Shown piece by piece: positions 24,753-36,400 of a stretch of 64,000 bases of DNA. The notes under the pieces were generated by a model. The model did not search any database and was not told the origin of the DNA. It worked only from the letters and a program-made list of their open reading frames with translations. How positions within the stretch are numbered: the first letter of the stretch is position 1; the number at the start of each line of letters is the position of its first letter. The translations under genes were made by a program, and so were the position numbers. The stretch is from JAJFUE01 sp039683515 (GTDB lineage: Bacteria; Sumerlaeota; Sumerlaeia; MVZB01): positions 1 through 64,000 of the forward strand of contig JBDKRG010000015.1 of the NCBI GenBank assembly GCA_039683515.1. The letters are read 5' to 3'.

Positions 24753-26375
24753 TCACGCGGTCATTTTCGCCCACGCGGATTCCCATTGGGACTTGAGGTT
24801 GGCGGCGCGGGCGGCGGAGTCCTTGGCGGCCCTGGGGGCGGCGTCTTCGACCACGACCCGCCAGCGCCCCGGCTTGAGGCGCGCGTCGAGGACGAGCATC
24901 GCGCCGTCGATCGTCTTGACCAGGTCGAGCTGGATGTCCGCGGCCATCAGGCGCGCGCGGAATTTGCCGAATTCGAAGTCGATGCCGTCGGGGCGGACGC
25001 GGGCCAGCGCGAACTCCTTCGAGCCGAGCTTGAAGCGGCCGTAGCTCTCGACCGGCTGAACCCAGACGGTCGCGGCGGAGGCGTCCGGGACGAACAGGCG
25101 CTCGCGGCGCGAGGCGACGGCCCGGCCCATGCGGCGGGGGCCGCGCGGCCGGCGCGCCTCGCGCAGCGCAAGGATGACGAACGTGAGGATGTAGATCAGC
25201 GTGGTCAGGTCGGCCCCCTTGAGCTGGTAGTCGTCCTTGTAGATCGTGAGCGGCTGCAGCAAGACGCCGATGGCCGCCAGCGCCAGGCACACGAAGAACA
25301 GCATGATGAACGGGTGCCGGGGCCGGCTGAATGAGCGGATTTCGTCGCGGGCGACCCAGGCCAGCCACGAGCCGTTGGGCGAATCGGCGCGGTCGGCCGG
25401 AGGGCCCGAATAGCCGATGAAATTCTCCCGCTCATTGGGCGCGTAGGCGTTCCCCCGGGCTCCGGTGTGGAGGTCGCGGGTGAAGCCGGGGATCATTTTC
25501 GAGAGCTTGGCCAGGTCGCCCTCGGTGAGCTCGACGTCGCGCAGGAGCGTGACGCCCAGGAGCGTCGCCCGGACCATCAGCTGGGAGAACCGGTAGCCCA
25601 AATAGGTTTTGAGGAAGAGATAGGCCTTCTGACCTTCGACCTGCGGGCAGGTGGAGATGATCAGCGCGGTGGTCTGCTCGGGAAGCCTCGGGAGAAATTC
25701 ATGGCTGACGCGGGTCGGGCCCTCGCTCCGGCAGGCCTTGAGGAAATCGACGTCGCCGGCTTCCAGGGCGTCCCAGACGTCCGTCGGCTCGGCGTTGAAG
25801 AACACCTGATACTCGGTCGCCCAGTGGCCGCCGCCGGCCGGGTAAAACACGCGGATGAGCGGGCGCGTGTAGCGGTCGGCGACGTAAAACACCACGAAGC
25901 CGATGACCGGGATCGACCACGCGGAAACGCACGCCGAGGGGGCCGGGGCGCCGGCGACCGGGAACCACTCGGCCTGGTGGACGTAAAACGCGTGCGCCAT
26001 GAACGCGGTCGCCCACGTCAGGTGGATGAGAGAGTTGATCCACGGGCGCTGGATGCGCGCGGCCTTGATCGTCACGTAGCCGAAGCCGAACATCGGCAGG
26101 GTGTAAATGAAAAACGGGATCACGAGCCATGCGTAGGCTTCGTCATGGCTCAGGAATTGGCCGGCGGTGGAATGGCGCTCGTTGAAGCGCTCGACGGGCC
26201 AGTAGTATTCGGCCAGGAACCAGGCGAGCGCGAGTCCGGCCAGCCACAAAAGGATCACGGCCGGGCGGGCAAAACCCCGCGGCCGGTAGCGCCGCCGGTC
26301 GATCAGCGACTGCAGGCCGAGGTAATAGGTCGGTCCGAACAGCGCGTTGGGTGTGGTACTCGCCTGTCGTGCCAT
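24753..26375 (-). CDS. Membrane protein of unknown function
   Basis: 540 residues with about six membrane helices: four in the first 180 residues (VILLWLAGLALAWFLAEYYW, LVIPFFIYTLPMFGFGYVTI and two more) and two near residues 365-410. Between them is a soluble region (about 190-350) with LIISTCPQVEGQKAYLFL. The C-terminal 110 residues are predicted soluble (FGKFRARLMAADIQLDLV, KPGRWRVVVEDAA). No family recognised and no enzymatic motif seen. It stands alone, convergent with the hicB region. Confidence 0.65.
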   Translation of the reverse strand: MARQASTTPNALFGPTYYLGLQSLIDRRRYRPRGFARPAVILLWLAGLALAWFLAEYYWPVERFNERHSTAGQFLSHDEAYAWLVIPFFIYTLPMFGFGYVTIKAARIQRPWINSLIHLTWATAFMAHAFYVHQAEWFPVAGAPAPSACVSAWSIPVIGFVVFYVADRYTRPLIRVFYPAGGGHWATEYQVFFNAEPTDVWDALEAGDVDFLKACRSEGPTRVSHEFLPRLPEQTTALIISTCPQVEGQKAYLFLKTYLGYRFSQLMVRATLLGVTLLRDVELTEGDLAKLSKMIPGFTRDLHTGARGNAYAPNERENFIGYSGPPADRADSPNGSWLAWVARDEIRSFSRPRHPFIMLFFVCLALAAIGVLLQPLTIYKDDYQLKGADLTTLIYILTFVILALREARRPRGPRRMGRAVASRRERLFVPDASAATVWVQPVESYGRFKLGSKEFALARVRPDGIDFEFGKFRARLMAADIQLDLVKTIDGAMLVLDARLKPGRWRVVVEDAAPRAAKDSAARAANLKSQWESAWAKMTA

Positions 26376-26450
26376 GGGTTATCCCCGACTGAATCAGGAC
26401 ATTTATAGCGGGTAGGGGGCGAAGAAGAAAAGATTATTGTCGGGGGGCGG

Positions 26451-26510
26451 ACGGGCACGGACCGGCACGGACGGACACGGACGGGCACGGAACAACACGG
26501 ACGGGCGTGG
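26451..26510. repeat. ACGGGCACGG 10-bp tandem repeat
   Basis: Six 10-bp units (ACGGGCACGG, ACCGGCACGG, ACGGACACGG and variants) in the gap between divergent membrane-protein genes. The same word family occurs at 11468-11506 and 22269-22297. Confidence 0.9.
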
Positions 26511-26601
26511 ACGAAGGCGGGCCGTTCATTTTCGCCTTGTGAATGGCGCGGGGATTTGAACAATTGCGGCGATATCCCGGACCGATTGAACAGAGGAAAC
26601 G

Positions 26602-28530
26602 ATGCCGCCGTCGCCCAAACTCCCGAGCATGATATCGATCTGGAAGGACTCGCTGGAGCGCGCCCGCAGGGATCCGGAACATTGGGTCTCGTTCGGGTTC
26701 ACCAGCTTCATCGTCGGTTTTTATGGGCTGATGATCGCCGTGCCGTTCGGGGCGTCGATGTTCTTGTTCTGGTTCACGGCGACGGGGATCATCGACACGA
26801 TCCAGCATCAGAAACTGTGCGCAAGCCTGATCGGTGAGGGGCGCAACGCGACGGCGCGCGTCGAGAACGCGCGGATGGAGCCGCAAAAGGACGGCAAGAT
26901 CTTATCGCAGGCTTTCGATTACACTTACACCGATGCCGACGGGCGGAAGCACCGTGGGGAATTCGCGCACCGCGTCAGCGACGACCTCGAGCGGCATGCG
27001 TTCAGCATCGGCGATTATCAGGAAGCCAAGTCGATCGCGGTGGGATTCGAGTTCCCGGTGACGTATCTCGCCTCGGCGCCCGGGACGCACCTGCCGGTCA
27101 AGGTCACGCCCGAGTGGAAGAGAAGCCAACTGCGCAAAAGCGTCGCGGCACATGCCGTCACGTTTGTGTTTGCGTTCCTATTGACATGGTTTTACCTGCA
27201 CTGGCTGATCAGGGACCGGATCGCCATCGCGCCCGAGCCGGACCGGGTGCGGATCACAATCGTCAAGGCGACCAATGTTTACCTGATCGTGTTCGGTCTG
27301 TTCTGGATTGGGTTCGCGGCGGCGGGAACGTATGCGCGGGGCGCCGATGCGTTGATGATCGTGCTGTCGATCCCTGCGGCGATAGGCGCTTTCTTCATCT
27401 GGCACGGCCTGGGCGCTCGGGAGGAAATCACGGTCGACGGCAACCGGCTGATTCAGCGGATCGGGCGGCCGTATCGCAGAGTCACGCATGAATACGAACT
27501 GGCGCTGATCGAGAACATGCGGGCGAGGCTCGTTGAGGACAAGTCCAGCCGGCTTCGGTTCGCGTTCGATTACCGGGGGGAAACGCGCCGGATCGGCGTG
27601 AGGCCATTGGCGTCCGACGAGGCGCGGCAGATCGCGGCGGCGCTGAGCCGATACTTCGAGGTCGACGTCAACGCGCTCGGCGAGCCGGGGCCGTGGATGG
27701 CCGATCACTACACGGAACTGATGGAAACGATCAAGTGTGGCGAGACGCCGGAGCTGCCGGAAAAGGTGGCGCAGGAGGTGTTCAAGGGGCAAAAACCCGA
27801 GCCAAGGCGAGTGTATGGGACGTGCACAGTGTGGGGCCGGAGCCGCGCGGAGAACAAGGTGTTCATCATGCGCGAGCTGTTCGGGCTGCTGCCGCTCGCG
27901 CTGCTCATTGCGGTGCCCGTGGCTTATCTGGTGATCAAGGGCGGGATGCCGGCGCCGGTGTTCACGGTGGCCGCGCCGGGGATCGTCGTGTGCATGACCG
28001 CGCTGGCGATTCACTGGCTCAGGTATAAAGGAAGACTGAACCGAAACGAGCCGCTCGTCCAGGAGGGAAGCTTTCGCGACGACGTGAAGGAACTCAAGGA
28101 TCTGCCGGGGCTGATCATTGTTTTTGGGGTGCTGGGCGGGATCTTCTGGATGTTCATCAACATCTGCCCGTCGAGATCGCTGGGCGTGCTGGACGCGCCG
28201 CGCCGATGCATCTATTCCGTCCTGCCGGCGCGCCAGACGCTGCGCGACGAGACGGGAAACACGATCGAGCTCATCCGATTCATGGGAACGCGGATCCAGA
28301 AGTTCGACCCCAGCGGGCGGCTGATGTGGGCGATCTCGAGCTACGAATCGAGGCGGGTCAAGGAGCGGATCGCGCTCGACGGCGCGGGGAACGTCTACCT
28401 GATTTACGACGACGTGGAGAAATACGATCCCGACGGGCGGTTCGTTCAGGAATACCGGGGAGCCGGGGCGAACGACTGGTTTGTCGCACCGGACGGCAAG
28501 GTGACGAACCTCGCGGCGGGAGCGCGGTGA
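26602..28530 (+). CDS. Large membrane protein, DUF3592-like N-terminus
   Basis: 642 residues. Helices near 30-65, then a beta-rich segment ATARVENARMEPQKDGK...DYTYTDADGRKHRGE, similar to DUF3592 domains. Further helices lie at about 185-205, 225-275, 430-475 and 505-525. The C-terminal 110 residues resemble beta-propeller or NHL-like strands (RIQKFDPSGRLMWAISSYES, ERIALDGAGNVYLIYDDVEK, FVAPDGKVTNLA), probably outside the membrane. Function unknown. Start ATG with AGAGGAAAC upstream. The IS1595-family element inserted 38 bases after its stop. Confidence 0.7.
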   Translation: MPPSPKLPSMISIWKDSLERARRDPEHWVSFGFTSFIVGFYGLMIAVPFGASMFLFWFTATGIIDTIQHQKLCASLIGEGRNATARVENARMEPQKDGKILSQAFDYTYTDADGRKHRGEFAHRVSDDLERHAFSIGDYQEAKSIAVGFEFPVTYLASAPGTHLPVKVTPEWKRSQLRKSVAAHAVTFVFAFLLTWFYLHWLIRDRIAIAPEPDRVRITIVKATNVYLIVFGLFWIGFAAAGTYARGADALMIVLSIPAAIGAFFIWHGLGAREEITVDGNRLIQRIGRPYRRVTHEYELALIENMRARLVEDKSSRLRFAFDYRGETRRIGVRPLASDEARQIAAALSRYFEVDVNALGEPGPWMADHYTELMETIKCGETPELPEKVAQEVFKGQKPEPRRVYGTCTVWGRSRAENKVFIMRELFGLLPLALLIAVPVAYLVIKGGMPAPVFTVAAPGIVVCMTALAIHWLRYKGRLNRNEPLVQEGSFRDDVKELKDLPGLIIVFGVLGGIFWMFINICPSRSLGVLDAPRRCIYSVLPARQTLRDETGNTIELIRFMGTRIQKFDPSGRLMWAISSYESRRVKERIALDGAGNVYLIYDDVEKYDPDGRFVQEYRGAGANDWFVAPDGKVTNLAAGAR

Positions 28531-28624
28531 GAGGGAAAGGACCTAAAGACCTCGCCGTTAATAAAAATCGGAATGTCCTAGATAAAGGTAGTGATATCTT
28601 AAAAAAGGGGGATGGCCTCCCCTA

Positions 28625-29551
28625 TTAATTCTTTTCGCCATCTTCGATTGGTTCCGGAAATGGAAGCTCGGGGGTCGAGCCGTATTTAGGGAATGCTCTA
28701 TTGATGTATGAATAAAACTTCCGCCAATTCGGAGCAACCCTCATAAGGCCAATAACGGCCCATAGGTGTTCTTTCAGGCGCGGATATCCCGTATCATCTG
28801 ACAGCCTTTGAAAGAGCCTGTCTTTAGGTCTTCCCTTGGCGTTCCTCCTTACAACCTTTTTTAGAGCCGTTAGAACGCCAGGGGCTAACCGTTCATATAC
28901 AATATCGTTTGTGAGTCTTCCCATATAGGGCGGACGTTTCGTGGAAAATTCATCATAACTTAGATTGCGTAACCTAAACATTTCCTTGTAATAATCGTCC
29001 GGAAAGGTCTTTGCCCATGCTGCCAATTCCTTCGAAATGAATTGTTCGAGAATTTTTGCCAGAGCGTCTTTTGCACGATCAGCCTGGTATCCGGTTGCTT
29101 CGTCAACGAGCGCGATGATTCCTACATGCGCCAATCCTCTCATGAGAATGTCGGCTTGCCGCAATATATGCTCCTGAGATTTCAGCAATATCTTTTCGTC
29201 TCTTGCCCTCAGAAACACCTCGCATACCTTGGGTAGCAATTCCGCCGAATAACCGAAAGCCCTATTTCCCGAAAGCGGCTTAAATACAATCTGGCTTGAC
29301 GTCACCCTTAACTCGTCTGAAATGAACGGCGTAAGGTTTTTTGCGCTTAAAAATGCTGGCATATTGACGTCACTATCATAGTATGCTCGTCCTTTTGCTT
29401 GTCTCGAACGACCAAGAGCCTTCATGAACCCACTTTGGGTTAAAAGACGTCTCCCGTCTTCTAGTACAGCGCACGGAATAAGAATTTCCGCGTCTCCAAT
29501 CCGGAGTTTGATCGTTCCCTCGTGTATTGCACGGGGAATATTTTCACTCAT
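28625..29551 (-). CDS. P63C-domain passenger protein of the IS element
   Basis: 308 residues. The C-terminal half matches the P63C domain (FPDDYYKEMFRLRNLSYDEF, then RPPYMGRLTNDIVYERLAPG and LFQRLSDDTGYPRLKEHLWA). The N-terminal half begins with GTIKLRIGDAEILIPCAVLE and contains RRLLTQSGFMKALGRSRQAK, a layout reminiscent of phage-antirepressor-like N-termini. The ATG overlaps the transposase stop by four bases, so the two are coupled. Its role in transposition or host control is unknown. The IS1595 family is known to carry passenger genes. Confidence 0.85.
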   Translation of the reverse strand: MSENIPRAIHEGTIKLRIGDAEILIPCAVLEDGRRLLTQSGFMKALGRSRQAKGRAYYDSDVNMPAFLSAKNLTPFISDELRVTSSQIVFKPLSGNRAFGYSAELLPKVCEVFLRARDEKILLKSQEHILRQADILMRGLAHVGIIALVDEATGYQADRAKDALAKILEQFISKELAAWAKTFPDDYYKEMFRLRNLSYDEFSTKRPPYMGRLTNDIVYERLAPGVLTALKKVVRRNAKGRPKDRLFQRLSDDTGYPRLKEHLWAVIGLMRVAPNWRKFYSYINRAFPKYGSTPELPFPEPIEDGEKN

Positions 29552-30408
29552 ACCTCACCTCCAACGGCTCTCAAAATAGTGTTATCAAAGACTGTCTTGT
29601 CTTTCCGATGGTTATGGCGATAACAGAACTCATTGATGTACTCATGTAGGTGTTTCACGCTCACCTTATGATATTGACCGATGATCCCGCGCTTTAAGAG
29701 CGCCCAAAAACTTTCAATCGAATTCGTATGAACATCGCCGTCAACATACCAAACTTGATGATCAATTGTCTCGTGAGAAATGAAACCAAAAAGTTTACTG
29801 TATCCACGATACTCGTCGGTAATGATCTTGCACCTGTCAACATCAACGCGCTCGCGAACGAACGACGAAAGCGTTTTGGAGTCCGTCCTTTTGACGGGTT
29901 TGGCTGTCACTTTTCCATCGCGCTCCACAATGCCGATTACGGGTTGCTTTGATGTTCCTCTACCTCGTTTATGGGGTCCGCCAGATCCCTTGCGCGGCTT
30001 TCCGCCAATATAGCATTCATCCATTTCGGCGATGCCTTGGAGAAGCTCGCGCTGTTGGATCATCGCCTTCCGAATCCGCATTCCCATATACCATGCCGTG
30101 TTACGGTGGACTTCGAGATCGCGGGCAAGTTGGCGAGAACTAATACCTTTTTTTGCATTCAGAATGAGTGCGACGGCAAGGAACCATTTTTGTAGGTCGA
30201 GTTTTGTATCATGGAAGATCGTCTGGACGGTCACACGGAAAGATGTGTTGCAGTTGTTACAATGGTGGCGCATTTCTTGGGGGACTGGCGTGCAATTAGT
30301 GGAATGACAATATGGGCACTCGGGCTTGCCCTGCCAACGGACAGTTTCGAGGTGTTTGATGCAGGATTCATGGGTTGGGAACCGCCTGAAGATTTCTGGA
30401 AGATTCAT
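29548..30408 (-). CDS. IS1595-family transposase
   Basis: 286 residues, a normal length. An N-terminal zinc ribbon (CPYCHSTNC and RHHCNNCNTSFRV) is followed by helix-turn-helix-like KKGISSRQLARDLEVHRNT. The DDE-type catalytic core shows IAEMDECYIGGKPRKG (first Asp), KIITDEYRGYSKL (second Asp) and HTNSIESFWALLKRGI (the N/E region typical of IS1595), ending with the YINEFCYRHNHRK motif. All catalytic residues are in place, so the element may still be active. Confidence 0.93.
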   Translation of the reverse strand: MNLPEIFRRFPTHESCIKHLETVRWQGKPECPYCHSTNCTPVPQEMRHHCNNCNTSFRVTVQTIFHDTKLDLQKWFLAVALILNAKKGISSRQLARDLEVHRNTAWYMGMRIRKAMIQQRELLQGIAEMDECYIGGKPRKGSGGPHKRGRGTSKQPVIGIVERDGKVTAKPVKRTDSKTLSSFVRERVDVDRCKIITDEYRGYSKLFGFISHETIDHQVWYVDGDVHTNSIESFWALLKRGIIGQYHKVSVKHLHEYINEFCYRHNHRKDKTVFDNTILRAVGGEV

Positions 30409-30532
30409 GTTTTAGGCCGCCCTTTCGGGATATTACTACCAATACAAGTGACAGTTTATCCACCATAGACGGCGCGCGTCAAGCAATATCTTTCTACCTA
30501 TATCTAGGACATTCCGATAAAAATTACCGAAT

Positions 30533-30553
30533 GTCGCTTCGGGCCGAAGCGAC
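30533..30553 (-). terminator. Hairpin after tex
   Basis: GTCGCTTCGGGCCGAAGCGAC, a near-perfect palindrome, lies 9 bases beyond the tex stop. In the tex direction it is followed by ATTCGGTA and then ATTTTTAT, which includes the IS target site. The U-run is separated from the stem by several bases, so terminator function is plausible but not certain. Confidence 0.5.
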
Positions 30554-30561
30554 CTACGGAC

Positions 30562-32859
<2,298 letters not shown>

Positions 32860-32974
32860 GAAACCCGTGTTCTTTCGCGTGGTGTGCGCCGGGGCGGTCC
32901 GGCATCGCAATGCAGCCCCATCTTCTACCTGAACGGGGCCGTATTCTCAACGAGGTATTCGCTCCGGGCGAAGT

Positions 32975-33017
32975 ACGAAATTATTCGTTGACTACTACGA
33001 TTCTTTTCGTAGATACT
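32975..33017 (+). promoter_or_regulatory. Promoter with two BlaI-type operator dyads
   Basis: TTGACT (32988-32993), an 18-base spacer and GATACT (33012-33017). Two dyads of the form ACGA-N6-TCGT occur at 32975-32988 and 32997-33010, with centres 22 bases apart, about two helical turns. The second is part of CTACGA-N6-TCGTAG and fills the spacer; the first touches the -35. BlaI/MecI repressors bind TACTACA-like dyads, so these are the likely self-regulatory operators. Confidence 0.75.
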
Positions 33018-33045
33018 GAAATCACATCAATGGAGAACTGAAATC

Positions 33046-33447
33046 ATGGCTCACGAGAACACCGTCAAACCGACCGACGCCGAGCTGGACATCCTCAAGA
33101 TCCTTTGGAAACACGGCCCCGCCACGGTGCGGCAGGTGCACGAGGCGTTCAGGCCCAAACGGCGGACCGGCTACACGACCACGCTCAAGCAGCTGCAGAT
33201 CATGACCGAGAAGGGGCTGGTCAAGCGCGACGAGAAGGAACGCAGCCACGTGTACGCGGCGCGGTCCGACGAGGGGCGGACGCTGCGCCGCGTGACGGAG
33301 GATTTGCTCGACCGCGTCTTTGACGGCTCGGCGCAGAAGCTGGTCATGCATGCGCTGTCGGCGAAGCACGCCTCGCGCGAGGAACTGGCCCAGATCCGAT
33401 CCCTATTGGACAAATGCGAAGGAGACAAGAACCATGAGCGCGATTGA
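33046..33447 (+). CDS. BlaI/MecI-family transcriptional repressor
   Basis: 133 residues. Winged helix with PTDAELDILKILWKHGPATV, VRQVHEAF, RRTGYTTTLKQLQIMTEKGL and KRDEKERSHVYAA, followed by a helical dimerisation tail (LLDRVFDGSAQKLVMHALSA). In the family, repression is relieved when the partner BlaR1 peptidase triggers cleavage within the recognition helix region. It overlaps the blaR1-like gene by 14 bases. GGAG lies 11 bases before the ATG. Confidence 0.92.
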   Translation: MAHENTVKPTDAELDILKILWKHGPATVRQVHEAFRPKRRTGYTTTLKQLQIMTEKGLVKRDEKERSHVYAARSDEGRTLRRVTEDLLDRVFDGSAQKLVMHALSAKHASREELAQIRSLLDKCEGDKNHERD

Positions 33448-36400
33448 CATCCTTGTCACCGACGGCCTGATCGAGCGGCTCGGCTGGACGCTGCTTCATT
33501 TCGTGTGGCAAGGCGTCGTTGCGGCCACCGTGCTGGCGATCACGCTGGCGGCCACGCGATCGGCTTCGAGACGTTACGTCGCCTCGCTGGTGACGCTGCT
33601 GGCAATGGGCGCCGCGCCGATCGTCACGTATTGCGTCGTTTCGCGCCCGGTGTTGAACCATGCGACAGGCGTCGCCGGCAATCCGACCGCCGCCGTGGTT
33701 GCAGCTTCCGCGGGCACGGGCATGCCTGCCGTGGCGCGACCGGCAACCGACGATACCTTTGCCACCATGGACCAACCCGCACGCGGCTCTTTGTCGTCGT
33801 GGTGCGCTGCCCGAATCGACTGGCTTGGCGTCCACATCGCGTGGGTGGTCGGAATCTGGCTTTCGGGGGTCGTTGTCCTGTCGTTGAGGCTGGCTGCGGG
33901 ATGGCTGCAGATTCGCCGGTTGCGCCGGCGCGGAACGAGCGCCCCCGCCGCCGACTGGGTCGAGCGGCTCGCAGCGATCGCGGGCCGTCTGGATGTAAGC
34001 CGCCCGGTGCGGCTCGCGCAATCGGCGCTCGCCGAGTCGCCGATGACGATGGGCTGGCTGCGGCCGGTGATCCTGTTGCCGGCCGGCGCGCTCACCGGCC
34101 TCGCGCCAAGCCAGATCGAGGCGATTCTCGCGCACGAGCTTGCGCACATCCGGCGCCACGACTATGCGATCAACCTGGTCCAGGCGGTCATCGAAACGAT
34201 GCTGTTTTACCACCCGGCGATCTGGTGGGTTTCGCACCGCATGCGCGTCGAGCGCGAATTCTGCTGCGACGACATTGCGATCGAGGCATGCGGCGACGCG
34301 ACCGTTTATGCGCGCGCGCTGGCGGACATGGAAACGATGCGCGCGATGCCCGGCCCGGCGCTGGCGGCAAGCGGCGGCTCGCTGCTGGAGCGCGTGGCGC
34401 GCCTCATGGGCCGGCCGGCAACCGGCCTGCGTTACCCGTGGTTCACGGGCTTGATCGTGCTGGCGATCCTTGCGGCGGCCGGGGCGCTTGCGCAGCAGTC
34501 GAGCAGGGCCGAGTCCGCCCGATACGCGCCGATCACGCCGGGGATGCAGTCCACGAACGATGTCACGGGGATCGTCATCGACGAGCAGGGCGCGCCGATC
34601 GCGGGCGCGTCCGTGCAGGCGATCGATGGAAACCGCGGGAAGCTCGGCACGAAGACCGCCGCGGACGGCCGCTTCTCGTTCGCGGGGCTCAAGCCGGAAG
34701 GCCGCTGGTCTTTCTCGGCGGACGAACCGAACCATGCGCTCATGAGCGATTACGAGGAACAGCGCGAAGTGCCTGTCAAGCCGCAGGACCTTCCGGTGAC
34801 GATCAAGCTTTACAGCCCGCGCACGCTGACGGGAACCGTCGTGAACGAACAGGGCAACCCTGTCGCCGGCGCGCGTGTCGTGCTGCTCGACCAGGAAATT
34901 CCGGGCAAAGACACGCCGGCCAATTATGACTCCCGACCCGAGTGCACGGCACAAACGGATGCGCAGGGGCGGTTCGAGCTCAACCGGCTTCGGCCGTGGA
35001 AACTCTGGCTGCGGCTCGAGCATCCCGATTACGCGGTCACCTACGTCAATCCGCTGGTGCCCGACGCGAAACCCGCGCGATTGACGATCGAGAGCGGGGT
35101 GACGCTGCGCGGCCGCGTGACCGCCGCCGGGAATCCGCTCGAAGGGGTGAGCATGAAGGCCGCGCTCGGGTCTTCGGGCCGTCCCGTGATCGACTGGCAC
35201 GGCAAGACCGACCGCAACGGCGAGTTCAGCGTGCCGCACCTCGGCAGAGCGGCGCGCGGCGTTGCCGTAAGCATCGCCGACCCGGCATGGAAGGCGGAGA
35301 TCTACATCCTGATGGGCGCGATCGAACCCCAACATCCGCCATACCTGAAATTCGAAGCCGGGCTCGCGAAGAAGGGCGAGTCGGTCGAGCCGAAAATCAT
35401 CACGATTGGCGACTACCCCTCCGAACAAGCGCCGCAGCCGAAACCCGGCGATCAGCCGATCGAATACGGCGACCTGAAGATCACGCTCGCCTCGCCCGGC
35501 GAGAAAGGTTACATGATTCTCGGGGCAATCGACGAGAATCAAAAGCCGCTGGGGTCAAACCAGCGATCCCGGCAAGTCGCCGGCGGGACAACGGTCGAGA
35601 GGCTGCAAGCCGGCCGCTACATGGTCGGTTGCCTTCAGGCCGGCGATGCGGGGCCGGTGCATGAAACGAAGATCGTGGAAGTCAAGGGCGGCCAGACGAC
35701 CGAGGCGAATCTCAAGCACGGCCCGGTCCGGATCAGCGGCGTTGTGACAAGCGGCGGCAAACCGGTCGGCCATGGGCACATGTCATGGTTCTGGAAGGAA
35801 CCGATGCCCAGGGACTTCTACTACGTGGGGGGCATGTATCTTCCGGCCGACGGCCGTTACTCGCTGGAAGGACTCCCCGCGGGGCGCCACGAAATCATCT
35901 ATAGCGATCTGGCACGGTGCGTGCCGCACACGTATGCGGTGGACGCGAACGGGACGACGACGCTGAACATCGAATTGCCGACGAGCCGAATCGAGGGGCG
36001 GCTCATCGGGGTCGCGCCCAAACCCGAAGACCCTGGCCGGAAAGCCTGGCGCGAGAAAGAAAACATTCCGAAGCTCGGAGAGATTCATGTGTTCCGGCGC
36101 GACAAATACGGGCCGCTGAACGGCCATGACGGGGCGCTCGTCAGCCCCGACGCGGAGGGGCGGTTCACGGCCGAGCACCTGCCGCCGGGGACCTACTCGG
36201 TGTGGGGCCTGGACGGCTACGCCCGCGTCGACGTCAAAACAAGCGATTCGGTCGCGGAGGTTCAGCTCGAGCCGCCACGGAATCCCGGGATGATCACCGG
36301 CGAGATCAAGGGAAAAGACACCGGCTCGCAATACACGATCCGGATCCTGATCAAGGACTCGCTCGGCTACGAGGAGGTCAACATGCCCGCGTATTTCACG

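Larger units (their letters stand above)
28569..30516. mobile_element. IS1595-family insertion sequence with passenger gene
   Basis: A complete 1948-bp element. Terminal inverted repeats of 23 bp match at 22 positions: CGGAATGTCCTAGATAAAGG at the left (28569 onward) and the inverted form ending at 30516. A perfect 8-bp direct repeat, ATAAAAAT, flanks it (28561-28568 and 30517-30524); 8-bp duplications are typical of IS1595. It is clearly more AT-rich than the host DNA, suggesting recent arrival. It carries a transposase gene and a P63C-domain passenger gene on the minus strand. Confidence 0.93.

Noticed and set aside
33320..33433. Upstream extension of the BlaR1-like frame
   Set aside because: It would lie wholly within blaI in another frame. 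The ATG at 33434 has GGAG upstream and opens a membrane segment.
33344..35542. 732-residue minus-strand frame
   Set aside because: Antisense of the BlaR1-like gene; Arg/Asp/His-rich composition without domains.
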